Made by a program: the position numbers and the translations under genes. From positions 434,001 to 498,000 of the forward strand of contig CAVXFB010000003.1 of assembly GCA_963760935.1 (NCBI GenBank): DNA of 64,000 nt, given 5' to 3'. The notes under the pieces are model-generated. The model had not been told where the DNA came from. It saw only the letters and a program-made list of their open reading frames with translations, and searched no databases. Below are positions 26,194-36,405 of the stretch, one piece after another (positions within the stretch are counted from its first letter, which is position 1; every line of letters starts with the position of its first letter). This DNA is from CAVXFB01 sp963760935. Its GTDB lineage: Bacteria > Planctomycetota > Planctomycetia > Pirellulales > Thermoguttaceae.

Positions 26194-28452
26194 GTGCTAA
26201 ATCCATTGCGATTGCGCCTGCAACGGCGCGCCCTTTTTGCCGCAGTCGCTTCGCTCATTGCCGCTAGCACCATCTCTTCTCTGGGCCGTGCTGCCCACGC
26301 CGACTGGAGAGACGACGTCGGTTACACCAAGCTTGTTCAGGAGTTGACGGCGCTCAGCATCCCGACGCCGACCGGTTCAGGCATTATCGCCACGCAGGTT
26401 GAGGCAGATGAGTCGGGCGACCAACACCTCGGCAACTACCGGCCTGACCCCAATTACCCTCCGCCTTCCGGTGGCGAATTCATCGCGCCGCCGATCACAA
26501 AGACGTTTGTCTACAAGACGACAGCGATCAACGGCACCTCGACTCACGCTTCGGTCGTCGGCACATATCTGTATGGCAACACCACGAGTGTCGCCACTGG
26601 CGTCGGCACGGTGAACATTTGGGAAGCCAATGATTGGATCACAAATAGTGTCAAGGCCGCCGCTACCGCGACTCCGATTGTGGAAACTGGCGATGTGGCC
26701 AACTTCAGTTGGATTGGCACTACCGGTAATTCGGCCTCCGACACGGACATTACCCGACGGCTCGATTACCAGATCAATCGTGACGATTTCGTAGCTGTCG
26801 TAGCTATGAACAATGGCAGCAGCACCACGCTTCCCAACTTGCTCGGACAGGGCTACAACACGATTTCCGTAGGTTTGAGCAGCGCGATTCACAGTCACGG
26901 CACGACGACGATTGATGGCTCGGGCCGCATGAAGCCGGATATCGTGGCGCCTGCACCTTATACGAGCTATGCGACGCCGATGGTCGGCGCCGCGGCGGAG
27001 ATGCTGCTGGAGCCCGCCAAAGCGCTGTCGGCCAACGCTGCCCACTCGCAGACAATTAAGGCGGTTCTCATGGCCGGGGCCACTAAGACGACGGGCGTCG
27101 GCGGTTTGGCATCGACGTGGAGCCACACGCAAACGCAACCTCTCGACACTACCTACGGCGCCGGTCAGTTGAACATCGACCGTAGCTACCACATCCTCAA
27201 CGCCGGGGAGCAAATGTCGAGTAGTTCACAGGTGACGACCCCTACAGGCTGGGACTTCAATTCGTACGCCCTGACATCGCCCAGTTTATACTTCTTCGAT
27301 GTCCCGGCGAACACGACGCTGAGCGAACTTTCGGCCGTGCTGACGTGGAACGCCGTCGTTACTCACACGGGGCCGAGCTACAGTTCAACCTTGTCCAACT
27401 TGGACCTTAGTCTGTGGTCGGCGTCGGGATTCACGCTCGGCTCAATGCTTGATCAGAGCATCAGCACCGTCGACAACGTCGAGTTGCTGAGCCTCCATAA
27501 TTTGACGCCGGGCCGGTATGCTCTCAATGTCACGGGAACCTCGGGCGGGGTGGACTACGCGCTGGCTTGGTACGCCGCCACTCCGGATGTTACCTGGATT
27601 GGCGTCGGCGGTACGACTTGGAGCACGGCCACCGCTTCCAACAACTGGAAGAAGCCCGTCAACGGCTCGTTGGCTGACTACACCGATGGCGTTAACGTGA
27701 CTTTCGACGATTTGGCCACCGAAACAACGGTGGACATCAGCACGGCAGACGTGACTCCCGCCAATGTGCTCTTCAATAATTCCACCAACAATTTCACGAT
27801 CACCGGCACCAAAGGAATCGCCGGCGTCGGCACCACCGTAACGAAGCGAGGTACAGGCACGGTGACCATCGGCAGCGTCAATCAGTACACCGGCAAGACG
27901 ATCGTCGAGGCCGGTACGCTAGTTCTCCAAGGCACAACGAACGCTATGGCTCCGGTGCTCACCAGCGGCGGCGCTGACATCACAGGCGGCATGCTCGTCC
28001 TGGACTATTCGAGCGAAGCCAGCCCCGCCGCCACGGTCGATACCTTGATGCGGGCCAGCTATGACCCCGCTGGTCCGAATCATTTCGACGTCGGCCAATT
28101 CATGAGCACGACCGCCGACGACTCGCACGGCCTTGGCTGGGTTGACAATCCTGCGACCGAGAAGATCAGCGTGGCCTACACGCTGTACGGCGACACGAAC
28201 TTGGACGGCACCACAAACTTCACCGATTTGAGCAAGCTGCTGTCGACGTATAATCAAAGCGGCGTGTGGGCCGATGGCGATACCAATTACGACGGTACCG
28301 TGAACTTCACCGATCTGAGTAAGATGCTGTCGACCTACAGTCAGTCGGTCGGGCTATTGACCCCGGCTCCCGAACCCTCGGGCATCGTCATGCTATCGAT
28401 GCTGGCGAGCGTGGTCGGCGTCTGGCTGATTCGTCGACGCCGCTCCTGCTAG
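26194..28452 (+). CDS. Subtilase-like secreted protein with autotransporter-type repeat, dockerin-like repeats and PEP-CTERM anchor
   Basis: About 752 residues from the GTG at 26194 (a GTG at 26188 is possible); GGGAGG at 26183-26188 favours 26194. Order: signal peptide; peptidase S8-like domain with the His region 'GTSTHASVVGTYLYG' and the Ser region 'MKPDIVAPAPYTSYATPMVGAAAE'; where an Asp is usual the text reads 'GIIATQVEAD', a Glu. Near residue 550 comes one passenger-type repeat ('TKRGTGTVTIGSVNQYTG'), then two calcium-loop repeats ('GDTNLDGTTNFTDLSKLL' and 'GDTNYDGTVNFTDLSKML'), and finally a PEP-CTERM signal (PEPSG, a helix, RRRR). It is predicted to be exported and sorted to the outer surface. 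Proteolytic activity is uncertain. Confidence 0.85.
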   Translation: MLNPLRLRLQRRALFAAVASLIAASTISSLGRAAHADWRDDVGYTKLVQELTALSIPTPTGSGIIATQVEADESGDQHLGNYRPDPNYPPPSGGEFIAPPITKTFVYKTTAINGTSTHASVVGTYLYGNTTSVATGVGTVNIWEANDWITNSVKAAATATPIVETGDVANFSWIGTTGNSASDTDITRRLDYQINRDDFVAVVAMNNGSSTTLPNLLGQGYNTISVGLSSAIHSHGTTTIDGSGRMKPDIVAPAPYTSYATPMVGAAAEMLLEPAKALSANAAHSQTIKAVLMAGATKTTGVGGLASTWSHTQTQPLDTTYGAGQLNIDRSYHILNAGEQMSSSSQVTTPTGWDFNSYALTSPSLYFFDVPANTTLSELSAVLTWNAVVTHTGPSYSSTLSNLDLSLWSASGFTLGSMLDQSISTVDNVELLSLHNLTPGRYALNVTGTSGGVDYALAWYAATPDVTWIGVGGTTWSTATASNNWKKPVNGSLADYTDGVNVTFDDLATETTVDISTADVTPANVLFNNSTNNFTITGTKGIAGVGTTVTKRGTGTVTIGSVNQYTGKTIVEAGTLVLQGTTNAMAPVLTSGGADITGGMLVLDYSSEASPAATVDTLMRASYDPAGPNHFDVGQFMSTTADDSHGLGWVDNPATEKISVAYTLYGDTNLDGTTNFTDLSKLLSTYNQSGVWADGDTNYDGTVNFTDLSKMLSTYSQSVGLLTPAPEPSGIVMLSMLASVVGVWLIRRRRSC

Positions 28453-28617
28453 CTTCGTCCCCAGACGCTCTGTTCCCAGTCAGGCTCAGGCAATTCCGCC
28501 TAGCAGACGCCAGCCTACCCATATTCCTGCCGTTTTCTTGTCTCCAGGGCATGATATACTTGTGCATACTAACGCAGCCACCTGCCCCGGCGGACGACCT
28601 CGGAGAATCGGCCAACT

Positions 28618-30486
28618 ATGTGCGGAATTGTCGGATATATTGGTTCGCGTGAAGCGGCCGAATTCCTCGTCGTCGGACTGCGGCGGTTGGAATATCGCGG
28701 CTACGATAGTGCCGGCGTGGCAACGATCACTCCCGACAACAAGTTCGCCGTAGTCAAGACAGCCGGGCGAATTGATCACCTCGAAGCATGCTTGAAGAGC
28801 TATCCGGCCATCGGTCAAGTGGGCATCGGTCATACCCGCTGGGCGACCCACGGCGCGCCGAGCGATGCCAACGCCCATCCACACCTGGGCGGCGACAATG
28901 CCGTAGCGGTTGTCCACAATGGAGTGATTGAAAACTACCAGGCCATCAAGCAGCGACTCGCAAGTGAGGGCTATCGCTTCCAGTCGGAAACCGATAGCGA
29001 GGTCATCGGTCACCTGATCGATAGTTGCCTGAAACGTCACCCTCCCGTTTCCAATATGGCGGCGGCCGACTACCAACCGCTGGTCGACGCAGTCCAGGCC
29101 GCGCTCGCGCAACTTCAGGGAACCTATGGGCTGGCGATTCTTTTCCGCGAGTGGCCCGAGGTCATCATCGCCGCCCGCTTGGGCAGCCCACTGATTGTCG
29201 GCGTGGGCGCCGGCGAGCATTTCATCGCCAGCGACGCTTCACCATTGGCCGGTTTCACTGACAAGATCGTCTATCTGGCCGATCACGAACTGGCCGTCGT
29301 CACGTCCGACAGTCTGCGCGTCATCCACCGCGATCAGGGGCACGTAAATCACAGCGTTCACGTGCTCGACTTTCAGGCCGGCGACATCGGCAAGGGCGGC
29401 TTCGCCCATTACATGCTCAAAGAGATTTTCGAGCAGCCCGAGGCGATCGAGAACTGCCTGCGTGGCCGCATCGACCGCGAGGCTGCCACGGCAAAGTTCG
29501 GCGGCTTCAACCTCACGCCACAGCAACTTTGCGCTGTCAGCCGCATCATCATGACCGGATGCGGCACCAGTTGGCACGCCGGTCTGGTGGGCGAGTATCA
29601 GATCGAGGCGCTTGCCCGACTGCCGGTCGAAGTGGAATACGCCAGCGAGCTTCGCTATCGCAACCCTCCGCTGGCCAGCAACACACTGGTGTTCGCTATC
29701 ACGCAAAGCGGCGAGACGGCCGACACATTGGCCGCACTCCGCGAGATGAAACGCAAGGGGTGCCCTACCTTGGGCATCTGCAACGTCGTCGGCAGCACCA
29801 TCGCCCAGGAAACCGACGGCGGCTTCTATCTCAGGGCCGGACCAGAGATTGGCGTGGCCTCTACCAAGGCGTTCACCTCCCAGTGCACGCTCTTGGCAAT
29901 GTTGGCCCTTTATTTCGGCCGTCTACGGCATCTAAGTTTCACGGCTGGTATGCGAATCATCGAGCAATTGCAGGAACTGCCCGACAAGATCCGCCAAGCG
30001 CTCGACTGCAACGATCGCGTGCACGAGATTGCCCAGAAGTACGCTCACTGCAACAACTTTCTTTATCTCGGCCGGCAGTTCAACTTTCCCGCCGCATTGG
30101 AAGGCGCCTTGAAACTCAAGGAGATCAGCTACATCCATGCCGAGGGCTACCCGGCCGCCGAGATGAAGCACGGGCCGATCGCGCTGGTCGACCAACATAC
30201 GCCCAGCGTCTTTCTCATGCCGCAGTGCCACGTCTACGACAAGGTGCTGTCAAATTTGCAGGAGATCAAGGCCCGTGGCGGCCCCGTCATCGCCGTGGTG
30301 GGCCAGGGCGACGCCGAGGCAGCACGGCTCGCCGATGACCTCATCGAGGTCCCCGCCGTCGAAGATTTCTTGCAGCCGATCGTCAGCGCCATTCCGCTGC
30401 AACTCTTGGCCTATCACATCGCCGTAGCCCGCGGCTGCGATGTCGATAAACCGCGTAACTTAGCGAAGAGCGTTACGGTCGAATAA
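28618..30486 (+). CDS. glmS: Glutamine-fructose-6-phosphate aminotransferase (isomerizing)
   Basis: 622 residues. The nucleophile Cys2 follows the start in 'MCGIVGYIG', with 'LEYRGYDSAGVA' and 'GHTRWATHG' completing the glutaminase domain. Two SIS sugar-isomerase domains follow ('MTGCGTSWHAG', 'AITQSGETADTLAALREM', 'GVASTKAFTSQ'), and the C terminus 'PRNLAKSVTVE' is the family end. It makes glucosamine-6-phosphate for cell-envelope amino sugars. A GGAGAA site precedes the ATG. No glmS ribozyme was recognised in the 165-bp leader. Confidence 0.98.
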   Translation: MCGIVGYIGSREAAEFLVVGLRRLEYRGYDSAGVATITPDNKFAVVKTAGRIDHLEACLKSYPAIGQVGIGHTRWATHGAPSDANAHPHLGGDNAVAVVHNGVIENYQAIKQRLASEGYRFQSETDSEVIGHLIDSCLKRHPPVSNMAAADYQPLVDAVQAALAQLQGTYGLAILFREWPEVIIAARLGSPLIVGVGAGEHFIASDASPLAGFTDKIVYLADHELAVVTSDSLRVIHRDQGHVNHSVHVLDFQAGDIGKGGFAHYMLKEIFEQPEAIENCLRGRIDREAATAKFGGFNLTPQQLCAVSRIIMTGCGTSWHAGLVGEYQIEALARLPVEVEYASELRYRNPPLASNTLVFAITQSGETADTLAALREMKRKGCPTLGICNVVGSTIAQETDGGFYLRAGPEIGVASTKAFTSQCTLLAMLALYFGRLRHLSFTAGMRIIEQLQELPDKIRQALDCNDRVHEIAQKYAHCNNFLYLGRQFNFPAALEGALKLKEISYIHAEGYPAAEMKHGPIALVDQHTPSVFLMPQCHVYDKVLSNLQEIKARGGPVIAVVGQGDAEAARLADDLIEVPAVEDFLQPIVSAIPLQLLAYHIAVARGCDVDKPRNLAKSVTVE

Positions 30487-30777
30487 CGGCCTTGCGGCCA
30501 ACGAGACGATGCCATGGAGTTTATCGCATGCGGGCATCGCTCCGGCGCTAGAGGGCGCAATAATTTCTTATGGTCAAATTGGATGAGTTGAATTGTTTAG
30601 CTGCCGGCGGTACGGCGGCATGGCAGCAGGGCCGACGATCCGTCGGCTTCTAAACCGTTCTGCACTTTCTGAAAAGACGGCCGTAGGCCACTAAGGTTTA
30701 CAAAATCGCTCTTGCAATGAAAAAGGCTCTTCCATCACAAAGCGTTTTCCAGGACGCAGGTGACAGGAGAGCCAAGG
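30487..30777. other. Intergenic region after glmS
   Basis: About 290 bp with no gene. It holds one copy of a dispersed palindromic repeat (listed separately) and a weak GGCC-loop-GGCC hairpin just after the glmS stop. Confidence 0.5.
30600..30659 (-). repeat. Dispersed palindromic repeat, copy A
   Basis: About 60 bp that reappears, on the opposite strand, at 41926-41982 with roughly 85 percent identity by eye. It contains two small hairpins (GCCGACG-ATC-CGTCGGC and GCCG-loop-CGGC), as in REP-like elements. Confidence 0.6.
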
Positions 30778-31188
30778 ATGGCAGATTCGATATGTCGTTG
30801 GCAGTGTCCGAACGACTGGTCCGAGTGGAGCCAGTGGCTGGCGGCGTGGTTGCACGCCCGAAACCGCTGGCGACTGCCTGCCTTGTTGGCAGGCAGTCTC
30901 TTCGCCCACGGACGCCGAACCGTAACAATCTGGCTGCGGGCGGCCGGCGTCTCCGACGACTACCAAGACTATTATTAATTCCTGGCCGCACTTGGATGCA
31001 AGACCAAATCCGTCGCAACCCAATTGTTGCTTCTGGTGCTGCAAACCCTGCCGCTGCCCGATCGACTGCTTGCGGTCATCGACGATACGCCCACCAAGCG
31101 ATATGGGCCGCACGTCGAGGGAGTCGGCATCCGTCACAATCCCACGCCGGGGCCGGCCGACCAAAAGTATCTCTACGGACACCCATAA
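30778..31188 (+). pseudogene. Truncated transposase with internal stop
   Basis: The frame from ATG 30778 reads 'WLAAWLHARNRWRLPALL', 'FAHGRRTVTIWLRAAGV' and 'SDDYQDYY', then a TAA, and continues in the same frame with 'LLAVIDDTPTKRYGPHVEG' and 'HNPTPGPADQKYLYGHP' before another stop at 31188. The IDDTPTKRYG block is the first Asp region of a DDE transposase family common in planctomycetes. The remaining two thirds, with the other catalytic acids, are missing. It is a dead fragment: one nonsense codon plus a 3' truncation. Confidence 0.72.
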
Positions 31189-31589
31189 CCGCCGCGGAGT
31201 CAAGGCCCGGATTTTCGGATTTTCCAGGATCATAACAACGCTGGAACGGAGAGAGGCTAGCCTAGAGTCCAGGGGGCGGCAATGAGCACCCCATACGCAT
31301 CAAGTTAAGGAAATACTATCGAAACAAGGAAGACGGAATGAAACTGGGGAACACTAAACGCCACTAATTGGCGCTGATTGAGGAGATTAGCGAGGATCAG
31401 CGAGAATTAGTGTTCCCTCCATACTCTCTTCCTCGAATCCGTTTGAGGCTCTTTTTCCTTAACTTGATGCCTATGGAGTCGGCGGTGATGGGCATGCCCA
31501 CGGCAAGCGAGGGCGTGACGCCCAATGTCCAGCGCCCAGCCTGACACACTTGATGACACCCGCCTTCTAAGAACAAAATGTCGACACCC
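31189..31589. other. Intergenic region with nested palindrome
   Basis: About 400 bp between the dead transposase and the helicase gene. No gene is seen. It is mostly taken up by the nested inverted repeat at 31297-31470. Confidence 0.5.
31297..31470. repeat. Nested inverted repeat of 174 bp (MITE-like)
   Basis: Outer arms are a perfect 17-bp inverted repeat, GCATCAAGTTAAGGAAA at 31297-31313 and its complement at 31454-31470. An inner perfect 11-bp pair, GGGAACACTAA at 31347-31357 and complement at 31407-31417, lies within. The centre has ATTGGCGCTGATT / GATCAGCG-type partial palindromes. No coding capacity. It could fold as a long hairpin in DNA or RNA. Confidence 0.7.
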
Positions 31590-33935
31590 TCATGTCCCGA
31601 CCGGTCGAAGTAGGTTCTCGGCTAGGGATATGGATTTGCGTCCGGCGGGCGGCTGGAAGTCGATGGTGGCTTTGCGGCGGGAGGCGGCGCCGCTTAAGGC
31701 GATGATTTGGCCGAGGCCGTGTTGAGGGTGAAGCACCCACATGCCCTGGCGAAAAATCTCCGGGTCGACCGGCGGAGTTGGCTCGCCGCCGTTGGCCAAT
31801 GCGGCCGCCGTCGTCAGGTGGATGGTGGGTGAAGTCTGCGATCGCTCGGGCCTAGGCGGTTGCGGCATCGCCGCCGCGTCTTGTTCATCGAAGTTGCGCC
31901 CCGACGCAGCATGCACATCCCGAGTGCCGTCGCTTTGATCAACGTACCACTCGGCAACGGCACGCGGAGCGAGCCTGCTACTGTCGGCATACGGTGTGTA
32001 CGTGCTAGTCTCCGGCTCGGGATAGTCGAGTTCCATCTCACTGCGCGGCAGTTCCATCAAGAACGAACTGGGGATCGTCAATTTGCGCTGACCGCGGAAA
32101 TCGCGATATCGGGCCAGGCTGAACTGCAACTCTTGCTGGGCACGCGTGATGCCGACGAACATCAGCCGGCGTTCCTCTTCAAGTTGCTCGGGATGCTCAC
32201 GGCTTCGCTCGTGGGGCAGTATGCCTTCCTCCACCGCGGTCAAATACACGACAGGGAACTCCAGCCCTTTCGAGGCGTGCAGCGTCATCAACGTGACGCG
32301 GTCGGCATCGACCTCCCAGGCGTCGGTCTCGTTGACAAGGCACGTCTCCTCTAAAAATGCTTCCAACTCGGCCGCCTTGCCTCGCCGCTCGTCATATTCG
32401 CGGGCGACGGTCAACAGCTCTTCGATATTGGCCAGCCGTTGCTGATCCTCCTCGGCCTCCGACTCGCTCAAGCGTCGTTGATAGCCGGTCTCGCTCAGGA
32501 CCAAGCCCAATAGCTCTTCAATTGGGCTGCCGATGGCCGCCGCCATGCGATCGAACATCGCCACGAATGCCGTGAGTTGGGCAGCGGGTCGCGAGCCAAT
32601 GGGCTTGATCTGCCGGGCTCGGCGCGGCTTCCAAGAGCGGCAGACTGAGTGCGTCGGCGTAATCGGCGAGGCGGCCGATGGTTGTTTTGCCGATGCCGCG
32701 AGGCGGCTCGTTGATGACCCGCAACAGCGCGACGGAGTCTTGCGGGTTGTTCAGGAGGTGCAGATAGGCCAGGACATCTTTGATTTCTTTGCGTTGGAAG
32801 AACTCGACGCCGTTGACCATCTGGTAGGGAACGGCGAACTCGCGAAGGGCGAACTCGAACGCCCGGCTCAGGGCGTTGACTCGGTAGAAGATGGCGAAAT
32901 CGCCGGCCCGCCGCCGGCCGCCCTGAATGTCGGCCTTGATCTGCGCGGCGATTCCATTGGCCTCGTCCTTCTGCGTCGGATAGGTTACGAGCCGGACGGC
33001 CGATCCCTGGCCGTTCTCGGTGAATAGTCCCTTCTCTTTGCGGCGGATGTTATGGCCGATCAACTCGGCCGCGACTCGCAGGATGCGTTGCGTGCTGCGG
33101 TAGTTTTGCTCCAAGCGAACGACGCGCACGTCGGGGTAGTCGTGCTCGAACTCAAGAATGTTGTTGACATTGGCCCCGCGCCAGCCGTAGATCGACTGAT
33201 CGGGGTCGCCGGTGACGGCCAGATTGGGATGATCGATCGACACGCCCGAGCGATGGCGTATTGCGCCAAGTTCGTGTCCTGATACTCGTCGAGCAGGATG
33301 AAACGATGACGCTCGTCGAGGCTCGCGCGAATCTCGGGGTTGTCGCGAAGAATGGCCGCCACGTGGAGGAGCAGGTCGTCGAAATCGACGGCGTTCGAGA
33401 TTGTTAGTTGATGCTGATAGGCGGGATAGACCTTCTGGACAATATTGCCCAAGGCGTGGCCGGGTCGCGGCTGATACTGGTCGGGCCCGATCACATTGTT
33501 CTTGGCCCAACTGATGGCCCGAGCCAGACTTTCTGGCGGATAGCGATCGAGATCGATCTTCATGCGGCCGACGGCTTGGCGCAGGGCACGAACGCTGTCG
33601 GAGACATCGTAAATTGTGTAGTTTTGCTGAAGCCCCACAAGCGGCGCATATTGCCGCAATAGCCGCGCACAGAAGCGATGAAATGTTCCGACCCACACCG
33701 ACGGATCGTTGGAGAGCCGTTGGATGCGGAAGCTCATCTCGCCGGCGGCCTTGTTGGTGAAGGTCAGGGCGAGGATATGGTGGCCGGAGATGCCCTGCTG
33801 CAAGAGCCATGCGACCCGGTGTGTAACGACGCGGGTCTTGCCGCTGCCCGGCCCCGCAAGGATTAGGAGCGGTCCCTCGACGTGCGTAACTGCCTCGCGC
33901 TGGGCGTCCGTGAGTCCGCTGAACAACCGGTCCAA
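31590..33935 (-). CDS. UvrD/PcrA-type DNA helicase (two apparent frameshifts)
   Basis: Three overlapping minus-strand frames join into one SF1 helicase of about 780 residues. Part 1 (33935 to about 33245): 'GLTDAQREAVTHVEGPLL', Walker A 'LAGPGSGKTRVV', motif Ia 'LALTFTNKAA', Walker B 'LLDEYQDTN'. Part 2 (to about 32625): 'VTGDPDQSIYGWRGA', 'VVRLEQNYRST', 'AIFYRVNALSR'. Part 3: 'VTLMTLHASKGLEFPVVY' and 'EERRLMFVGITRAQ'. The TTG at 33935 is chosen as start because GAGGA lies seven bases upstream; an ATG at 34088 is possible. All motifs are intact, so the two shifts look like sequence errors, though real decay is possible. It would unwind DNA in repair and replication restart. Confidence 0.85.
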
Positions 33936-34370
33936 GATGTGATCCTCGGGGGGATTGGGGGCGGAAAGCCTGTTGTACGTGTGTGGAATGCTCTTTGTGC
34001 TACGTTTGATGGAACGATTCACGAAGGCCAATTTTTTCCCATTGCCCACCAGTATATCCGTTGGCGATGCCGCTGGCAGTGCCGTCATCTACTGGGCCTT
34101 GTCGGAAAACGCGAACCTGCCATCCTGATCGCAGCAAAGGACCTTTTCCGAGGCCAGGAAAGCTCGCAGATTCATCGCTGCGCTCAGAATGACGAATGGG
34201 CCGCGCTCAGAATGACGAATGGGCTGCGCTCAGAATGACAAATGGGAGGTTCCGATGTTTTCCGACAAAGGCTAGCCAAAAACGACAAACCTGCTATACT
34301 ACGTCGTCCCCGGCGGGACGGACCTGCCGTGGTGATTTGTTTCTTGTTACCCGATTTCGGGAGGGACCCC
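33936..34370. other. Divergent intergenic region with tandem repeat
   Basis: About 430 bp between the leftward helicase and the rightward RpoA-CTD-like gene. It holds three 23-bp tandem repeats and a lone TATACT at 34295-34300 without a good -35 box. No gene is supported. Confidence 0.5.
34178..34246. repeat. Three tandem 23-bp repeats
   Basis: Copies at 34178-34200, 34201-34223 and 34224-34246 share CGCTCAGAATGACGAATGGG, with one or two changes each. The first copy and the ten bases before it match, at 24 of 26 positions, a palindromic element at 49289-49314. Confidence 0.8.
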
Positions 34371-34652
34371 ATGAGCACCCGCATTCCCCTTCGCAAGGAC
34401 GACACGCAAGCGCAAGACCTGGCCGATAAGTTGGAGATGAGCACGGCGGAGATCGGCCTGTCGGTCCGGACGACCAACTGTTTGGAGGAGCGTGGGATTT
34501 TTACTGTCGACGACCTTCTCCATTGCACGCGGGACGATCTGCTCGGAATTTCGAATTTTGGCGAGAAGACGCTGGAAGAAGTCTACAAGGCACTGGAAGG
34601 GATCGGTTTTCGTCGCAGGGGCAGGCGTGAGCCGGCGGCTGCCTCGCCGTAG
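34371..34652 (+). CDS. RNA polymerase alpha C-terminal-domain-like small protein
   Basis: 93 residues. From 'IGLSVRTTNCLEERGIFTV' through 'NFGEKTLEEVYKALEGIGF' it matches the helix-hairpin-helix fold of the RpoA C-terminal domain, which binds UP-element DNA and activators. The N-terminal polymerase domain is absent, so it is a stand-alone CTD. GGGAGGG precedes the ATG at 34371. The basic tail (RRRGRREP) could help DNA contact. It lies 26 bp before a four-gene run and may be cotranscribed. A regulatory role is an inference. Confidence 0.85.
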   Translation: MSTRIPLRKDDTQAQDLADKLEMSTAEIGLSVRTTNCLEERGIFTVDDLLHCTRDDLLGISNFGEKTLEEVYKALEGIGFRRRGRREPAAASP

Positions 34653-34678
34653 CTAGCGCGGTTTCGGAGAGTGAGACT

Positions 34679-36001
34679 TTGGCGCGCAGTTTTCGCTACT
34701 ACGGGAAGAAACGGGGGCACCGGCGGACCGGTTCATCGACCTTGGGCAGCATGGGCGAGGCCATATTTTGGGCCGTGCTGCTGTTGTTGGGTTGCGGTGG
34801 TTCGGTGTTGCTGGTCCTCAACTTCGTCATGCCCGAGTGGCGGGTCAATCACGAGTTCCGCGAGACAACTTGCAAGGTTCTTGCCAAGCGGATTAGCGAG
34901 AAGCCAGGCGAAGACGGCCCGCTTTATCGGCCCGATATCGAAATTGAATACGAGGCCGACGGCGCAACGTATAGCGGCTGGCGCTACGACATCCATCGCT
35001 ACAATCTGGACGGCGGCTATTCGGCCGGTCGGGAAAACGCACAAGCGGCACTCGATCGTTTTGACCTGTACGATGCGACGAAGGTTCGCTATCCGTGCTG
35101 GTACGATCCGACGAATCACAGCATCGCGGTAGTGGAACGCGGATACCGTCGGTGGGTGTGGTTGGCTTTTACCGTACCGATTTCCTTCATGGCCATCGGG
35201 GCGGGCGGCCTCATCTACACTATGCTGCGATGGGGCAAGTCGGCCGAACACCGCGCGGCGATGACGCAACGCATCCAGGAGCGCGACGTCTTCGGCACAA
35301 ACGGAGATGGACCGGCCTATCCTTTCGTGCCGGCCGGCGCCGACATGGCAAATAGCCCCGGCACCAAGCTCCGCTTCCGTCTGCCGATGGCTCGCTCGCC
35401 CGGTTGGGCGCTGTTTGGCACGCTTGCGCTGTGCATTGTTCTAAACGGCATTGTGGCGGTCTACGCCGTGCTTGCCGTGAAGAACCACTTGGCAGGCCTA
35501 CCCGATTGGTCTTTGACACTGTTTGTTATTCCATTTGCTCTGATTGGGATGGGCACGATCGCGATTTTTTTGCGCCAACTGCTGACGGTGACGGGCATCG
35601 GTCCCACGCTCGTGGAGATTTCGGATCATCCGCTTCATTGCGGTAGTCAGTATCGGTTGTTCCTATCTCAATCGGGACGCCTGAGAATGCAACGCGTGTC
35701 GGTGGCGCTGGTGTGCGAGGAAACGGCCACGTACCGTCAAGGGACCAACACGCGCACGGAGACGCGAGACGTTTACCGCCAAGAGTTGTACCACGGCGAG
35801 AATGTCACGATCCGAAGCGACGCGCCGTTTGAAACGGAGCTTGAGTTCAGCGTGCCCGAACGGGCGATGCACTCCTTCAAATCGGATCATAACGAGGTCA
35901 ACTGGGTGCTGGCCATCGAGGGCGACGTTGCCGGTTGGCGGCCGAACTATAAGCGTTTGTTCTCCCTGATCGTGCGGCCAGCCAACGGGAGCATCGGATG
36001 A
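34679..36001 (+). CDS. DUF3592-type membrane protein
   Basis: 440 residues. A basic N terminus is followed by membrane helices near residues 25-50, 155-175, 240-265 and 275-300. Between the first two lies a DUF3592-like soluble segment ('YRPDIEIEYEADGATYSGWRYD', 'YPCWYDPTNH') of the kind found in many bacterial membrane proteins. The C-terminal 140 residues ('LVEISDHPLHCGSQYRLFL') form a beta-rich domain outside the membrane. The start is TTG 34679, supported by GGAGAG seven bases upstream. It overlaps the next gene by 4 bp (ATGA). The function is unknown. Confidence 0.78.
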   Translation: MARSFRYYGKKRGHRRTGSSTLGSMGEAIFWAVLLLLGCGGSVLLVLNFVMPEWRVNHEFRETTCKVLAKRISEKPGEDGPLYRPDIEIEYEADGATYSGWRYDIHRYNLDGGYSAGRENAQAALDRFDLYDATKVRYPCWYDPTNHSIAVVERGYRRWVWLAFTVPISFMAIGAGGLIYTMLRWGKSAEHRAAMTQRIQERDVFGTNGDGPAYPFVPAGADMANSPGTKLRFRLPMARSPGWALFGTLALCIVLNGIVAVYAVLAVKNHLAGLPDWSLTLFVIPFALIGMGTIAIFLRQLLTVTGIGPTLVEISDHPLHCGSQYRLFLSQSGRLRMQRVSVALVCEETATYRQGTNTRTETRDVYRQELYHGENVTIRSDAPFETELEFSVPERAMHSFKSDHNEVNWVLAIEGDVAGWRPNYKRLFSLIVRPANGSIG

Positions 36002-36405
36002 TGACTTCGCAACCGATCGTCGTAATCCGATTCGACGGCGAAGACCTCGTCTTCCTCCCAGGCGAGACACTTTCCGGGCAATACTGGGTCAAGTCCCTCG
36101 ATGTCGGGCAAATCAAGTCGGTCGAAGCCTCAGTGCTCTGGCATACGGAAGGCAAGGGGGATGAGGATATGGCGGTCCATGAGTTTTGGCAGCGCGACGC
36201 CGATGTGACGCAGCCAATCGATCCCAGTCAGCCTATCCGTTTCCGCACGACCTTGCCCAACAGCCCCTTGAGCTACGAAGGACAAATCGTCAAGCTTCGC
36301 TGGTGCGTGCGCGTGCGGGTGTTTTCGAGCCGGGGCAAGGAAGTGATGGGTGAGAAGGCGTTCCAGTTGGGCGACGTCGCGCCCGCGAAAGCGAAGGCGT
36401 CGTGA
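35998..36405 (+). CDS. Small beta-rich (arrestin-like) protein of unknown function
   Basis: 135 residues, soluble and beta-rich. The opening 'VVIRFDGEDLVFLPGETLSGQY' and later 'IRFRTTLPNSPLSYEGQIVKLRW' resemble an arrestin-type immunoglobulin-like sandwich; the assignment is tentative. It overlaps both neighbours by four bases, so the gene set is translationally coupled. It resembles the C-terminal domain of the DUF3592 protein upstream in style and may bind or pair with it. Confidence 0.7.
   Translation: MMTSQPIVVIRFDGEDLVFLPGETLSGQYWVKSLDVGQIKSVEASVLWHTEGKGDEDMAVHEFWQRDADVTQPIDPSQPIRFRTTLPNSPLSYEGQIVKLRWCVRVRVFSSRGKEVMGEKAFQLGDVAPAKAKAS

Noticed and set aside
28453..28617. Possible glmS ribozyme in the leader
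   Set aside because: The 165-bp leader shows no recognisable conserved ribozyme core.
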